Shown here one piece after another: positions 25,727 through 39,350 of a stretch of DNA of 64,000 bases; within the stretch, counting starts at the first letter, position 1, and each line of letters begins with the position of its first letter. Made by a program: the position numbers and the translations under genes. Under the pieces are notes generated by a model that saw only the letters and a program-made list of their open reading frames with translations, searched no databases and was not told where the DNA came from. Origin of the DNA: Glossina fuscipes (lineage: Eukaryota; Arthropoda; Insecta; Diptera; Glossinidae); assembly GCF_014805625.2 (NCBI RefSeq), contig NW_023998414.1, forward strand, positions 23,152,315 to 23,216,314. The letters are read 5' to 3'.

Positions 25727-26175
25727 AGCTGCTTAAAAATTTTTCCCCACTTTTTGGCAATTCATCGATAACGTGTAATAAAATGTAGAAATGTCCCTCT
25801 CTTTCCTTACGATAAATGCCTTCGGACATTTTTTTTCACATTTTCGAAGAAAACAAAGCATTGCTCAGCAAGTTCGCGATCTATCGGCTCGAACAAATGA
25901 TATTCATAAGGATCCGAGTTTGATAAGTAAGCCAGCCGCATAGAAGATTTGATAACATAGCTGCTAAGAAGAAGAACCTGTACTTGATTTTTCTAGAGTT
26001 TCCTTCGCTTTCTGAACAACGAAAAGTTCAAATCGCCCATGGATAGCTTTTGCCTTTAAACGTTTCATAAGGCTTTAATTGCGCTGCGGTCAATGAGAAT
26101 GATGCGACGATGTATGATGGCACAATACAAAATTGACTTTCTTTTGTATCTGCTTCTCGTTCAACTTATATTCTA
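25727..26175 (-). pseudogene. mariner transposase relic, internally deleted
   Basis: Read on the minus strand, 25815-25920 gives NSDPYEYHLF followed by ELAEQCFVFFENVKK. This matches the mariner block 'SPDLAPSDYHLF...LAEQ.F..YE.VK'. The following codons, past one stop, end in AKKWGKI, matching the terminal 'LP.KW.K.'. Upstream, AKETLE (near 25995) fits the helix after the second catalytic Asp, and KLNEKQIQKKVN (26131-26166) fits the 'HELTE.Q...R' region before the first. The spacing between these is shorter than in a full transposase, so the two catalytic blocks GDE and QDNA have been deleted or erased. The third Asp position reads Tyr-Glu instead of Ser-Asp. This is a dead copy of a family distinct from the one at 15590. 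No terminal repeats were found. Confidence 0.6.
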
Positions 26176-26661
26176 TACATATACCGATTTTTTGAAACCT
26201 TCACGTCTCGTAGTCGATCGGAAACTGCTAGTTGACTAAAGTTTTATATCGCTAACAACGAAATAATCGTATTGTCTGATAGCAACGAAAAGAGTTTTTG
26301 TTCATTTTTAGCAGAATTTTAACAGATTGATATTAGGAAACTGACCAAAAAAAGTCTTACTCACTCATTTGAAATTAATCTGCTGATTGATTTGAGGAAG
26401 TAAATAAAGGACTTGATTCGAACGCTCTTGCAAATTGCTCTTGTCCACATGAACTATGTGAGGAGTGACATCAGGCCAAATCCTTACCTCGTTTGCCTTA
26501 TATATTTTGTAAGAGAAAACGAAAAGAAATTGAAGCCTGCAAGGACGGTAGACCTTCTCTCAGCACTTTTATATCTCCGTAGGTGTTGAAAGACACACAC
26601 ACCGCACATTTTTAATTAGCTTCGTATGTACATTCCTTCCTCTTCCCTCCTTCTTTCCTGA

Positions 26662-26684
26662 CTCTCTCTCTCTCTCTCTCTCTC
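26662..26684. repeat. (TC)n microsatellite
   Basis: About 11 units, followed by pyrimidine-rich sequence and T-runs to 26732. Confidence 0.9.
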
Positions 26685-27100
26685 TTTTCCTTACAATATT
26701 ACATATTTTTTTCCTTTTTTTTTTTTTTTTTAGTTATGGGAATGCTAAGATTACCTACACAGGTTAACTTTGCACTTTTGAATTCTTTTACTACATTTTT
26801 TACCAAAGTTGTGAGCTTTTAATATATGTGCATCGAAAACTTTTCCTACACATGTGCTCTTTGAGATGAAAGACTTTTTACTTCTTTTTTTTTAAATATT
26901 TACTGACAACAATCAATTACTGATAAAGAAAATTTCAATTTAATATGCTTTCTATCGCTTTTGCGAAACTATATTATTAATAATAAATAAGGATGCTCTT
27001 CTTATGTACACTACGTTACCGAAACTGTTAATTTTAGATGAGATCAACTAAGCTTTATAATATATGTACATACATAAATGCATTTATACCATGCTTATCG

Positions 27101-27102
<2 letters not shown>

Positions 27103-27134
<32 letters not shown>
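27103..27134. repeat. (TA)n microsatellite
   Basis: About 15 perfect units. Confidence 0.95.
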
Positions 27135-27139
<5 letters not shown>

Positions 27140-27515
27140 TTACAACATAAAGAATATATGGAAAAAATAATAGTTAGAAGAGTGCTAGAGTATCGTAAAA
27201 AGACAAACAAAAAAACAAACAAACAAACCGCTTATATGGTATAAAGCCAAAGAGATAGTTGTGTACATAGATTTTTATTAGATATACGTAAAATTCATAG
27301 ACAGATATATTATGACTAGAGAATGGTATACAATCGAATATCATATGTAATAATGGGACACAATCTGTAATGGCAGCAGCGTTAAGAAAAATTCACAATA
27401 ACTTCCATAACACGAACTGTGGACGGTAAGCGGAGCAACATTAAAAGGACATTGAATAATAAAATCTGCCTCAAGGCGACAAAATGTAAGAGTTTCACTA
27501 ACTGAATGCATATAA

Positions 27516-27543
27516 TGTATGTATGTATGTATGTATGTGTGTA
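27516..27543. repeat. (TATG)n microsatellite
   Basis: About six units. Confidence 0.9.
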
Positions 27544-27693
27544 TAAAAAAAAGAAAGAAAAAAATACAATGAATTAATATCGTAAACAATTTTTTTGTTT
27601 ATTTATTTATTTTTTGTTTTTAATCCAGAAATGTATTTAAATACATTACACAATACCTCATATTAGCCATAAGTAGATCTGGAAACTTTTATC

Positions 27694-27695
<2 letters not shown>

Positions 27696-27732
<37 letters not shown>

Positions 27733-27735
27733 TAT
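27696..27735. repeat. (TA)n microsatellite
   Basis: Nearly 20 units with one C interruption at the end. Confidence 0.95.
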
Positions 27736-28385
27736 GCGATGAAGATAAGCGGTTCACTTCTTGTTTGGTTTAAACAAACTAATTAAGTTCATCGAACCAT
27801 CAAAATAGCTTTGTCTCAAACTGTTTCTAACATTCTAGTAGATACGTCTCATTGAAACTAACCAAAAACCACTGAACGAGTCCAGAGCCCGTAATGAACA
27901 AATTTATCATATATTTTTCTCATTTCCTTCAATACTTTGTTTTATATATATTTTGTTTATTCTTTGCTCTTCTTTTGTAGCAAATCGCCTAATCATGTTA
28001 GTGGATTTTGCCTGGATGCTGCCACTTAACTATACCGTTTTATATAGATGCCCGTTTCTTAGTGCGCCGAAAACAATTTTGGCACAAGCCTACGTGCACA
28101 GAATCCAAAAATTATATAGACTTTACACAAGTACACAAAACGTCAAATTATATTTTATACATTTATAAGCACTAACTACGTATATATGCATATACATATT
28201 TATATATATGTATATATAAAGTGGAAGAATAACAAAATAGTTTAAAGTAGCTAGAATGGATAGATTACTCGTACTCGTACTCGTACTAGTGTCTATTGCG
28301 TTTTCACCAATTGCGAAATTTGTCCATTATTACGTTAACACTTTGCGTGTGTAAGGATAGACTGCATTTATGCGCTCGCCTGCTT

Positions 28386-28387
<2 letters not shown>

Positions 28388-28422
<35 letters not shown>
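28388..28422. repeat. (GT)n microsatellite
   Basis: About 17 units, followed after a few bases by TATG units. Confidence 0.95.
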
Positions 28423-28423
<1 letters not shown>

Positions 28424-28720
28424 CTAAATGTATGTATGTATGTATGTGTTTTTATATTTATATGTGTAGCTAAATAACGTAAGAGCTCGACAATATAATA
28501 AGTCGTAAACTTCGTACGCGAAATTATCTGTTTGTGCAAGACAGGGCTCACGGTATGCATAAAGTTTGGAAGTACTATACATACATTTAAACACCTTCGT
28601 AAGGCCTTAAGCTTTGTTTAATTTATTTATTGTGCTGTCGTCGATTACGAAAGGCAAAGATGTTCTTTGCGGCTTTTCTCTTGCAAAAACACAACTCAAC
28701 CTCGGAGTTATATGGCATTT

Positions 28721-28752
28721 GCACACACACACACACACACACATGCACACAC
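28721..28752. repeat. (AC)n microsatellite
   Basis: AC units with two G interruptions. Confidence 0.9.
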
Positions 28753-28833
28753 GCACAGTCTGAGTCATTTTCATTGCACTTGTATGAGTTTATGTTCGTT
28801 TTGTGATTATCATTATCAATTGAAGTTTCCGAA

Positions 28834-28844
28834 CCCCCCCCCCC
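28834..28844. repeat. poly-C, 11 bases
   Basis: Eleven C in a row, followed by 'accgcccc'. This is the only long C run in an otherwise AT-rich window. Confidence 0.9.
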
Positions 28845-29506
28845 ACCGCCCCTAAACAAATGATATAAAGCAAGGGCAGAGGTGTCAGGCAACGACATAG
28901 ACTTGAAATAGGCCTTAAAATTTACGACCATTTTAATTTCTTTGGATTTGTAAAGACATACAACTATGCCTTATAACTTAGACTCTCGTAAATTTTCTTG
29001 ATACTCACTAAAGCTCAGTCAATGCTCCTCTAATGGTTAGAAATTAAAAGGCAGATATCTCGGCACGTAAACTGCGACGACTACGACAACTACGACACGT
29101 AAAATGCCAAAAGTGTATTGAACTGTTGCCATTACGCTTCATTTATTTTGTGAATTCTATGTGCATAGGCAGACAGATAGACATACAGACGAAGTAATAC
29201 TGATGAAGTTTGATAATTTCAAGCGGTACATTTTCATGTGAAATTACTTTCAACACACAACAGCAGGAAAACAATATTATATAAAATATTACCAAAGCTA
29301 TCTTCACATACGGAGTACTTACTGTGTTTGCTTTCTTTTCTCACTGTAATCAGTAAAATAAAAATATGGTATATGACAAGGAGTAGTCTGCGAGTAAATC
29401 AATGTACACACTTTTATTCTTTTTTTCTGCTTTTTTTTTTGGTTTTTGGTTTTTTGTTTTTTTCAATAGGCTGTGCCAAAAATTCACATTATGTTCAGTT
29501 TTCTTG

Positions 29507-29532
29507 TTTTTTTTTTTTTTTTTTTTTTTTTT
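29507..29532. repeat. poly-T, 26 bases
   Basis: Uninterrupted T-run within a T-rich region (29410-29532). Confidence 0.9.
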
Positions 29533-29660
29533 GCTCTCATCTAACAAGTTACATATTATATAGCCCTAGTGCCAGTTCTTTTGAGTAAATCCATGCATCA
29601 TACAATGCTACATACAAGTCAATGACTTACTCGCACTGTATGTGACTGCTACTATTGTGC

Positions 29661-29748
29661 GCTGCTGCTGCTGCTGTTGCTGTTGCTGCTTCTACTGCTA
29701 CTGCTGATGATGATGATGGTGTCGGTGCTGACGGTGGTGGTGGTGGTG
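29661..29748. repeat. compound trinucleotide repeat GCT/GAT/GGT
   Basis: GCT and GTT units pass into TACTGC, then GATGAT, then GGT units. The Ala/Asp/Gly-rich open frame over it (29655-29945) is a by-product. Confidence 0.9.
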
Positions 29749-32700
29749 TTACTCTTCTCTACTCTCATTGGCAATTGAAATTAATAATACTCCAAAAATT
29801 TATGTCATTGATTTACTTTTGCGTTCAATTTTTTTTCTCATCCTTTTATTTTATTTTTTTTTTTTTTCTTTTTTTTCATTTTTCTTTTCTTTTTTTGCTC
29901 CTTTATTCGGTGTATTTGCAAATTGAAATTATGACATTTAGATAATTTATGTGCATTTCGTAGGTAAAATATATTTCAATAATTTATTGGATAATTTGTA
30001 AAATTAAAAATAATATAACTTATCAAAGCACAGAGGCAATATTATGCGCAAGTAACGCTTGATAATTTTTTCAATTCACATACATGTTACATTCACTTAC
30101 GGCCTTCTCCAAATATCTCATACATGCAACCTTGATTAGGTGCACATTTTAATGTGCATATCTCTTACATAGCCCATCTAATCTACTTGTTCTTTCGATG
30201 AAATTTCCTCTTATACTTTCCGAGAAATTCGATTTATAATCGCCTTAATATACGAGTCGATTTTTCAGGATTATCAAGTCAATATACGAATGCTAACTTG
30301 TTAAATAAAAAAAGTAATATTAATAGGTTGGAAACAATTCTTTGGCATATGTATAAAATATACGTATGATAAACGTGAACATTGAACGCAAATGATGTTC
30401 GCATAAAAAGCACGCTTGCGCCGAGCGATTCGTTTCACTAATAAAAGTACCTATATCCACTTGACAAAAAAATTTGCGACAAGAACACAAGTCCACTTTC
30501 ATTATGTGGTCCAATGTGTGTTAGAATAGCCGAACACTATATAAAACTTTAAGGAAATATTTCGTTGATAAAACAACTCAACCTTCACCTCTGCAAACTA
30601 ATTATAGCTTATAATTATACAAGTGCCCACATTTCTGATATCCAAGTAGAGAAGCGTATAAATGAAAATATATCGATCTATAGGATACAAATTTAGAATA
30701 TACACGATTTTTGTTTCTTATTCGCATTTGAATTTTTAACAAAGGAGTAAAAGCATCGAATGTTTGCAGAATTTTTATTCGCTTGTACGCGATCCATCCG
30801 AACTTTGATTCAAGGGAGAACGAAAAACTCATTCATTCAGCAAATATGCTGAACGTTTTGCAGATTTATTGGGAAATTTTTGCATTTAAATTTCTCGAGT
30901 TATATAAGTGCTTACGCACATACAAACTCTACGGCACCAGCTATTCGCTCGATATGAATTTGTGTATTTATATGGTTTACCGTTCCGACACAAGTCAGTA
31001 GAGCAAGAATTGCGGCATACCCCGTCGACAGTTGTGTTTCAAACGTGCATTAGTTCAACATGCAAAATGAAAGCTGAAAGCTTAGAAAAGCATTGATTAC
31101 GATTAACACAATGCAATTATAAGGAAAAGAGGAGAGTCAAAAATGTTATTGGAAAAGAAGCGAAACTTCATACGAAGTATATAAAAATAAATAAATCGTT
31201 TGCTTTTTTACTAAAACCCGCCTAACTGCATATGTTCATCATTCTTTCATTAGAACTCCAACACAACATGTCACGGAAAACAACCTAAAAAGAAGTCAAA
31301 CGTTTTCTCTTTTTCTTGGAAAGAAGAAAAGGCCCTAAAACAGTAACATTCAAGGGCATTACTAAGCATATAACTAGGTGTTAAATAAAATTTATTAAAT
31401 CTTTTGAACAACGGCAACACCAGAAGCATTCTTAAATTTAGGAAAAATTACTTAGGGTATATGGCTACAACTAAGGAGGTACTACGAGAATTTTAAGGAT
31501 CCTGATTTATATGTGAATGCCGTATATCTGAATGAAAACTTCCAATGTATCTAAATTTTTGGACAGATAGACAATCTTCTGTTGCATGGAATTCGAAAGG
31601 CAAAAATGAAAATCGTTTGAGTTGCATTCCTTGATATGTGTTTTTTTATTAATTATTTATTTTATTATTCCGTGGTTTCAAAATCACAAAACTATCCGTC
31701 TGCGTTCACAAATATTCTGCCTCATACTCTTTCCTCTAGTAGACTATATGCTTGAAAGTGTATCGAAGACAGGACCGCCTGATTTAGCCATCACGTGCTG
31801 TAAAATGATCGAGAAAACACCAAGAAGAGAGACATATTTACAATTATCTCCGGCTTAATTCCTAGTTAACAGCAAAACCTTCTTCACATTCTTTTGATTT
31901 CTTTACAGCAGCACTGGCTTCTTTTGAATCATTCTACCCTCATATCCATTCGACGTCCGTCTCGTTGAATTTGCACTAACGTATTTTAGTTTGCCTATGC
32001 ATTCAAAGGAACATAAATACTTTTCAAAAATTAGGACCGACATGATTTGTTTAGCAGTAAGCTACAAGGATACTCCACCAAGATAGCATAGATCCGGTAA
32101 TGGCCGCACAAGGAGAGCGACGGCACGGGCAAGTCTTCAATCTATTGATATGATAGTACCACCAATCCACTAAATGTCTGCACTATGCATCATACTGTTC
32201 AAATCGCAGAGTGCTACTCGATAAGAGTGCGATTGGATAGGGGTTCTAACAAAAGACCGAAGTAAGCCGCAATTTAGAGGCATGGTCATTGATGATAATG
32301 CAGGCGATTTCGAGGAATGCCGCAAACGTACTCAATCCTCTTCGTTGCGTGTTGAACGGTGGGCTATCATATTGAAAGCGTGATCGATATCACCCGAAAT
32401 AGACGCTTCGAAGACACCATGAATTGTCTATCCATTTTGCATCAGTATGAATAGCAGCGTTATTATATATTTACAACTGTTTACCTGTTTATAACCCGGT
32501 TAGGATCACAATTGCAATGTTAAACCTGTGCTTAGGAAAGCAAACATTATTTTAAACTTTTTCTTATTGTTATCGTCAGCTTACATTAAAAAATCCCCAA
32601 AATTAATTAACTGACTTTCAAACTTTAGAGCGTCTAGAACTTGGAATACTTTTTAAATTTCTCTAAACAAAATTTCCCACATCAGACTTCATAATCAGAT

Positions 32701-35580
32701 AGGTCTGATGAACCGTTCACTGGCATTTACCCAACAGCCTTACAAACGTCCAAATCTTATATAAATTTTATATAAGCGCGATTTGTAATTCATGCATTTG
32801 TCTGCAGAGCATTGACATACAAAAAAATACAATTTGAAATAAATACAGTACTTATATATGATGTTTGCGAACGATTGATCGATCATATTAGGGGGAAAAA
32901 AGACAATTATTACGATCTGATAGAGAGAAGATGGACGAAATAATTTGAGCACCTGACCTATGTTGGGCCATCGTTTGCTCGTAGAGCGTTGTTCCGTTAT
33001 TGTGCCAAAACATCCGTCAATTGCTACAGTGATGTTTGAGATGAAAAACGGGCTCCAAAAATAATATGATTCAACCCAAGCCAGATATTATCTTTCGAAG
33101 TTTTAAAGCATTTGTTATTGGATACGCGAACGCTTCAGACTGCGTCGTAGATATCAAATCACTGTATATGTGAATATAATATATGCACATGATAATGATT
33201 TGGATATAAAACTTGGCAACAGTAATATATCCCTGAGATGCGAAAGCGATAGACAAGTGACAACTATTCTAATTGTATATCATCAGTCATCAGCTCATAG
33301 AGTATATGCAGAGTTTCAGTGAAGCATTTCAGTTTTTGCGACCTTTCGAGTGTCAAAATTAAATGGGCTAAGGGACGTACGAGAGTAAATCGATTAAGAG
33401 CAAAACAATATATATATAAATATATACTCGGTGATATCGGAGAAGTATTTCAAGGTACAGGGTAATAAATTTTCTTTCTTCCGCTGTATTTATAGCAATT
33501 ACGTAATTCGATCTGCAGAAGTAGCACCGACAAGCTAATTTGAAAGTAATTTAAATAGTATGCGCCTGCTTAGCACAATCCTGTCAAATTATATAAATAT
33601 ATAAAGAAATTTCCAATAAACTTTTTAAATATCGCCTTAGCCAGAATTGCATGCTCTATAATATGACCTGATACGGTTAGTGTTACCTAACTTAGGTGAC
33701 TGTAAACCGCATCTAATGTGGCAAATGGTGCGAAATTTTCTTTTTGGATTCAATATGTTACATATGTTAGATACATATGCATATACTTAATACAAGAATA
33801 TAAGAATTAGAGGTAAATGGAATTAAATCTTAGCCAAGAGTGATGTTTACGTCCAAAAGAGCAAATAACTTAGTCTGAATTGCATATTGGCGGTAGATTG
33901 TAATTAAAGGAGTTTTAAAGTGAACTTTTGCCCATATTTAGAGTAAGTGAACATTTACTTTAAATTTTTCGACTTTGCTAAAGTTAAGGTATCATAAAAA
34001 AGTCATTTTACGTAATATCTAATCGTTGAGATTAGGTCAAGTTGCTTCACATAGTTCCAAGTTTTGATAAAAAAAAGTTCAGATATAATGAATGCTTAAC
34101 TTTTTTGAAATTATTAAAAGGCATGTATTCTTAAAATTTTATAGTCTAAATATACGCACATATAAACACACATACATTTAATTATACTCGAAAAAACTAA
34201 ATTGACTGTTATTTACCATGAAGCTGTAGCAGAAGAGAAAAAATATTTGAAAAACTTTTTAAAACTTTGTTTCTCCAGGCACCTGAAAATTTGTTAAAAA
34301 AAAAAAAAAAAAATTTCATAAAGATTATTATACTGTTAAGAGAGGAAGAGATATGATATGCTTATGTGTAATTATGCATACACATATATATATATGTATA
34401 TATATATGGAAATTTTCAAAAACTTTGAATTATACGAAGTAAAATTTACATTTAGAAAGTATTCACTTTTGAAGATTACTAAAGCGGAGTATTGGCTTTG
34501 TCACAACTGAAATTAAGTGAAAACATAAAACTCAGATTATAAATGACTGATAAATGTGGCCTTACGTACTTATGTATACCTCAAGGTATCAAGATATAAT
34601 GTTTATCGCTTCGCTTATTTCGAAATTGTTACTTAAATTTAATTGAAACCGTCAATGTAAGTCACAAATTTATTAAAACAGTTAACATGCACTCGTAACA
34701 TTAGCATGTTTTATGAGAATTTAATATGTAACGCAGTATCACGTGCTAATAGAGTTGAAAATTCTCTAAAAAAAGAAGCAAAAAAAAAACAAATTCTAAC
34801 CTAAAGCGATTTTCAGATGTAAGTACAACGTGATGACAATAAGAAGATTTAAACTTTAAAAAGTTTATTGAACCCTTTAAGAGAACATTCAGAATGCGAT
34901 TCGAAAACAACAACAACAAAAAAAAAATAAAAATAAAAAATTGGGAAAAAATTCTTAAATTTTACAATTTTCAAATTAAAACTTAAGTAAGATCGTTGAA
35001 GTTGGATGGCATGACAATCCGGCACAATCAGTAACACAATAAATTTTTGTCTTAATTGCTGCTACCCAATCCAGATTTGGTAGACGTAGAGTTATAACAC
35101 ACAAAAAAAAAAAAAAAAAACAAGTCCTAAATATAAAAAGGAAAAGGGAAAGAAGGAGAGAGTAGAGAAAGAAAGACGTTCGGTACGAAAGGACATTAGA
35201 CATTATCTTTATTGCTTCTTGATATGTCCGTTAGTCAAATATTAGCTTCACCAAAAAGGATATACTCTAGTGATAAAGAGTTGTACTTGTATGCATACGC
35301 AAGCATACACATACATAAATTATTTTGTGTTGATGGCCATCAATGCGTTAATTGATTGTTTTGCTACGTCATCATTAACAACTAAACAGACATAGCAGCA
35401 CTCATACCAATACAAGATATATCTATGTTTTACATTGCAGTTGACTTGGATACGTGATGTCTTCGCACGAAAACATTCATGTACAAAGCCATTTAAAGAA
35501 AGAATAATAGAAAATATACCCTTTAAGCACCATGTATATATATATATATATATGCTACTACTAACAATATGCATGCATAT

Positions 35581-35596
35581 ATACACACATACATAC

Positions 35597-35634
<38 letters not shown>
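35581..35634. repeat. (ACAT)n/(AC)n compound microsatellite
   Basis: ACAT units pass into about 13 AC units. A short TA run lies just upstream at 35537-35553. Confidence 0.9.
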
Positions 35635-35637
<3 letters not shown>

Positions 35638-35960
35638 TATACACTTATGCACAATCTATCGTCCCGTAAGTATTGAGCTTAACGCAACACAGAAGACATA
35701 AGACAAATTATAGAAAAAGTTGGGAAAGAGAAAGAATAAAAAAAGCAAAAAAAAAAAAAAAGAAAAAACGAAAATTACAAAACAAAGCAAAATGTGAAAG
35801 CACATAACGTTAATGTTAGATGAACAAAAGGCATGTTTAAACTTCAATTTTTTCTACTTGCGTGATTACATGTGTTTGAGGATTCTTGTTTTTGAAAGGC
35901 ACGAATTCCCAAGAGATAAAGTCAATACACATTTAACATGTAAGGGGCCCCGAAGAGCGC

Positions 35961-35971
35961 AGTAGTAGTAA

Positions 35972-36013
<42 letters not shown>
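35961..36013. repeat. (AGT)n microsatellite
   Basis: About 17 AGT units with one AAT interruption. Confidence 0.95.
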
Positions 36014-36605
36014 CAAAGCTACAAAATATATAAATCCTCTTCGAAAAGCAATCATCTTCCGTCTAACGAACATAAAGATGGACTTTTAGGCGTTAGGTAG
36101 ATAAGTGAAAAGGTATGAATGGGTAAAAAAAAACAAAAAAGTTTACTTTAAGTGAAAATCATTTAAAGACAGAGTGCTCGCTCCTTAGAAGAGGAAGTAA
36201 AAAAATTTGTAGCAGACATCAATTCCTATGCCCTAACAAAAATTAAATTTGAAATCCTAAAAGAGTTCATCTTTGATGGCCTTAATCTAAGCCTCGCATA
36301 TAATTCTCTCTCCACATTTGTGTTGCACACGTGTGCAACGTTCTTTGCAATTCGAATTCTATGTATTCTAAAACATTTTTATTATATATATATATATATG
36401 TATATTTATTTGCTTGCCATCGTATACCAATCCAAAACTAACATTGAAACTATTTTGCGAGCAATTTTTATTAACATAAACATTATGCGCATTCCTAATG
36501 CAAACACATAACACTTTTATATGTGTATACGAGGTAGCACGTAACTCTTGTCTTTGTTGAGAATTGTGCACAAAAGAAATTCTATTGAATCCTAATAGCA
36601 TTCAT

Positions 36606-36845
36606 AAAAGAGGAAAATAAAAAAATAAAAAAAAATAAATAAAATAAAATAAATAAATAAATGAATTGAAACAAAAAACAAAATAAATAAATAAATAAAT
36701 GAAAAATAAAGTTAAAAGTAAACAAGAGACTAAAACTTATATTCAGCTTTCATCGAATTGTTCTATACCCAACACTAACGCATTCTACAGAAAAGTTTAT
36801 GTCTAAGACTAACATTGAAAAAATAAATAAATAAATAAATAAACT
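36606..36845. repeat. A-rich low-complexity region with AAAT units
   Basis: AAAT units recur at 36640-36662, 36683-36700 and 36821-36842, with other AT-rich sequence between. Confidence 0.8.
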
Positions 36846-37455
36846 CATAAACTTTCAAAAATGCAAGCATTGAGCAAAGTGTTCGAAAACAAGACTTTGT
36901 TTGAATGTCAGTTCAAAACTTTATTGCTAGATTAGAGAGAGTATTGTAACACCAGCTACTGTTCTGTCAACGGACATCAGGCATCCCAGGAGCACAGAAT
37001 CATTTTTCTCGAAATCATTTGTTATGTTATTCAAGAGCAGAGTTCAACTTCCTCATCTTAACTATCCGTTGACGAAGCCAGCGAAAAGTGTTAAAATATT
37101 GATATTTTCATTATATTTTTGTAAAGGTTTCAAGCATTTTCGATCTATAGTTTATGCCACTACCTCAGACATAATATACATACTTCAAATATTGATGCTT
37201 GTACGGTATAAGTTTCACTTATTTACAAGCTACCGTACAGCGCGCATTAAAGTGCCAAGTGATTGATACCATCTACAACACTGCATTTTATTCTGTTTTA
37301 AACTGGAAATGGAAAGACAAAGACAAAGTTACGGAAATGATTAAGTTGCCTTGGAATGAAAAATGCACACAACCTATGAAATAATTCGAGAGAGATGATT
37401 TATAAGATTCCGTGTAAAAAAAGAGTTCTCGTTTTCGAAGTGATGAAATTCGCAT

Positions 37456-37720
37456 ATGTCTGTTCAGGTTTATAGCAAGAGCAAGTCATTTTCCGCTTGG
37501 TCCGGGAACTCCTCTATCATTTGGCGATTATTCTCCACATCTTTCTTCGTCTCATCAATCTCATCAATGGATGAAGTGGATTAGCTGTTCAGTATAATTG
37601 AGGATATACGAATAGAGTTTGAAAACAATTTGGCCCATCGAAACCGCGAAACTTCTACAGAGAAGAAGCTACTCGAAGTGCAGCAAAAATACCTAGATGA
37701 TGACAATGAATACTTCAACA
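37456..37720 (+). other. coding-looking stretch interrupted by one stop
   Basis: One plus frame runs from an ATG at 37456 to a TAG at 37582 (42 codons), then continues open into an acidic, charged stretch that includes IEDIRIEFENNLAHRN and LLEVQQKYLDDDNEYF. Composition is protein-like and unlike the neighbouring AT noise. The minus strand also has a short acidic frame over the first half (IDETKKDVENNRQMIEEF). I recognise no domain. The charged segment recalls the coiled N-termini of BEL/Pao gag proteins, but this is a weak resemblance. It then runs into T-rich low-complexity DNA. Confidence 0.2.
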
Positions 37721-39175
37721 AGTATTTTTTTTATTATTTTTTTTTTTTTTTTTGGTTGCTAATGCTCATTCTTGGCATAAATATATTATCACGATAATGG
37801 GAATAATAATACCGTAGCAATATATTAATCTTGAATTTCTTTGAAAAAATACGCAGAATTTAATTATGTGATAATCGCTCACCTTTCTCAAAACTATGCT
37901 ATCATTTTAAAATCATATTAAACGCCTTGATTATCCTTTAGAGTATCCTGAATACAAGGGCAGCGGAAAGAGGACAAGATAACATTACACTGTAGGAGGA
38001 GCTTCCGCATGGATAATAGTAAATAGGTGGCTGTAGTTCGAAACCACTACGTTCTAGAGTATTCGCTTTACGTTCGTTTACATGCACGCAACATCTGCCT
38101 TTTCATATCATTTTTCGCGACCGACAATAAAAGCACTATGCTGTTCTAATCCATGTTATGAACCTTTTTAGGCTCTACGACCAGCATTTTTGGACGTTAC
38201 AAGCATAAGCACAAATCTCTTCATAGTCTTTTCTATAGTTTGCCATAATAAGTATTGATACCTGATCGGTTTTTTTGTGAATTGCGATTAAGCTAATCTG
38301 GACGACGCCAACGCTGCAAAGTGTGTAGACTGTATAAGTCAAGTTAAAATTGTTTTTTCAATTTCTTTGCAGAATAGTGAAAAGAGAGGGGAAGAAATTG
38401 GATAGTGTATTCCTAGCCCACACCAGATCTCTCTGTCATAATTGTTTAATTATGACGAAACAGACAGACATTGTCAAACATACATACACTTATGTAATGT
38501 ATGGATGATGCAAACAGCATGGTATATCTATTATGAGTGCATTTTATTTGTAGCGAGCATGAAGAACATCGTAGAAAATCAAACTAAAGAATATTGAAAC
38601 AAAAATACTTGCAAAAACAACAAATAGAATATTCTCTAAGATCATGCTATTTGATGCTTGTACATGTTCAACAATTTGTACATTGAAGAAGCAAACAAAG
38701 AGACGCGCAAAACTAGAATGGGAAACACAAGAGAAAACTCAAAGCAACACTAACCATATCACATACCGAATAAAATACTTTTCTAAGTTTGCATTAAGTG
38801 GATTTCTGCACGCGTGTAAAACCTTATACAACTATATTGCTAACACAGCTATTAGATTCATAGTCAGCCATACAAAGCACAAAGGTTCCCATATACGCAC
38901 CTACTATGAGTTAAATCTTTACAATGCCACATACGCTCATATTCGTAGACAACAACAAATTGAACGTCTGAGCATTGAGTTAATATTAAACAATTGAAAA
39001 ACACAACAACAAGTTGAAACAGCAATGCCTACGAAATATATTGCAAACGGATAAGATGCGATTGATGATGAATCGAACACATAATCAATCGATTTATTTA
39101 TTTCTTATCACATCCACCTCTTACTCAGGTGTCAAAAATAAATGAGGAATTTTTCCGAGCCGATAGAAAAAGTAA

Positions 39176-39350
39176 AGGTCGCACTGGCAATGCATTGGTG
39201 CCCCCAATCAATAATTGTTATCCCTTTACCGCATGAGCTCCCACTATAGCCCAGGCCAAAGTAAATATGACCGCACTTGAGAGTTGAATCCCCGAGTACT
39301 GACCTGGTAGTGATGGTTCTTGTCTACTAGTCTATAAGCGATATCGTTCG
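39176..39350 (-). repeat. tRNA-derived SINE, copy 1
   Basis: On the minus strand the head has an A-box-like TAGACTAGTAGACAAGAACC and, after about 25 bases, a B-box-like GGGGATTCAACTC (39281-39293). The body then reads 'gcggtcatatttac', 'gctatagtgggagctcatgc', 'gataacaattattgattggg' and 'caatgcattgcc'. Head and body both align, in order, with the copy at 43978-44138, which shows a shared interspersed unit of about 170 bases rather than a lone decayed tRNA. SINEs are copied by LINE enzymes; no A-tail or target duplication was made out here. Confidence 0.6.

Larger units (their letters stand above)
26176..39175. other. 13-kb stretch with no recognised gene
   Basis: No protein family was recognised on either strand. 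Open frames of 60-117 codons here (for example 38644-38997 on the plus strand) lack motifs and are as expected by chance. The stretch is dominated by microsatellites, listed separately, and A-rich tracts (34298-34313, 35104-35120, 36606-36845). The segment 32040-32420 is less AT-rich and may be an old insertion, but is unreadable. The coding-looking stretch 37456-37720 is listed on its own. Confidence 0.5.

Noticed and set aside
29655..29945. Ala/Asp/Gly-rich frame followed by a Phe-rich tail
   Set aside because: It is a compound trinucleotide repeat plus T-runs, not a protein.
32040..32420. Possible LTR-retrotransposon protease region
   Set aside because: One frame gives 'RVRLDRGSN', loosely like 'LLDSGS', but stops crowd it and nothing around it fits a pol gene.
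38644..38997. 117-codon open frame on the plus strand
   Set aside because: AT-driven composition rich in Thr, Tyr and Ile, with no motif or splice context I could defend.
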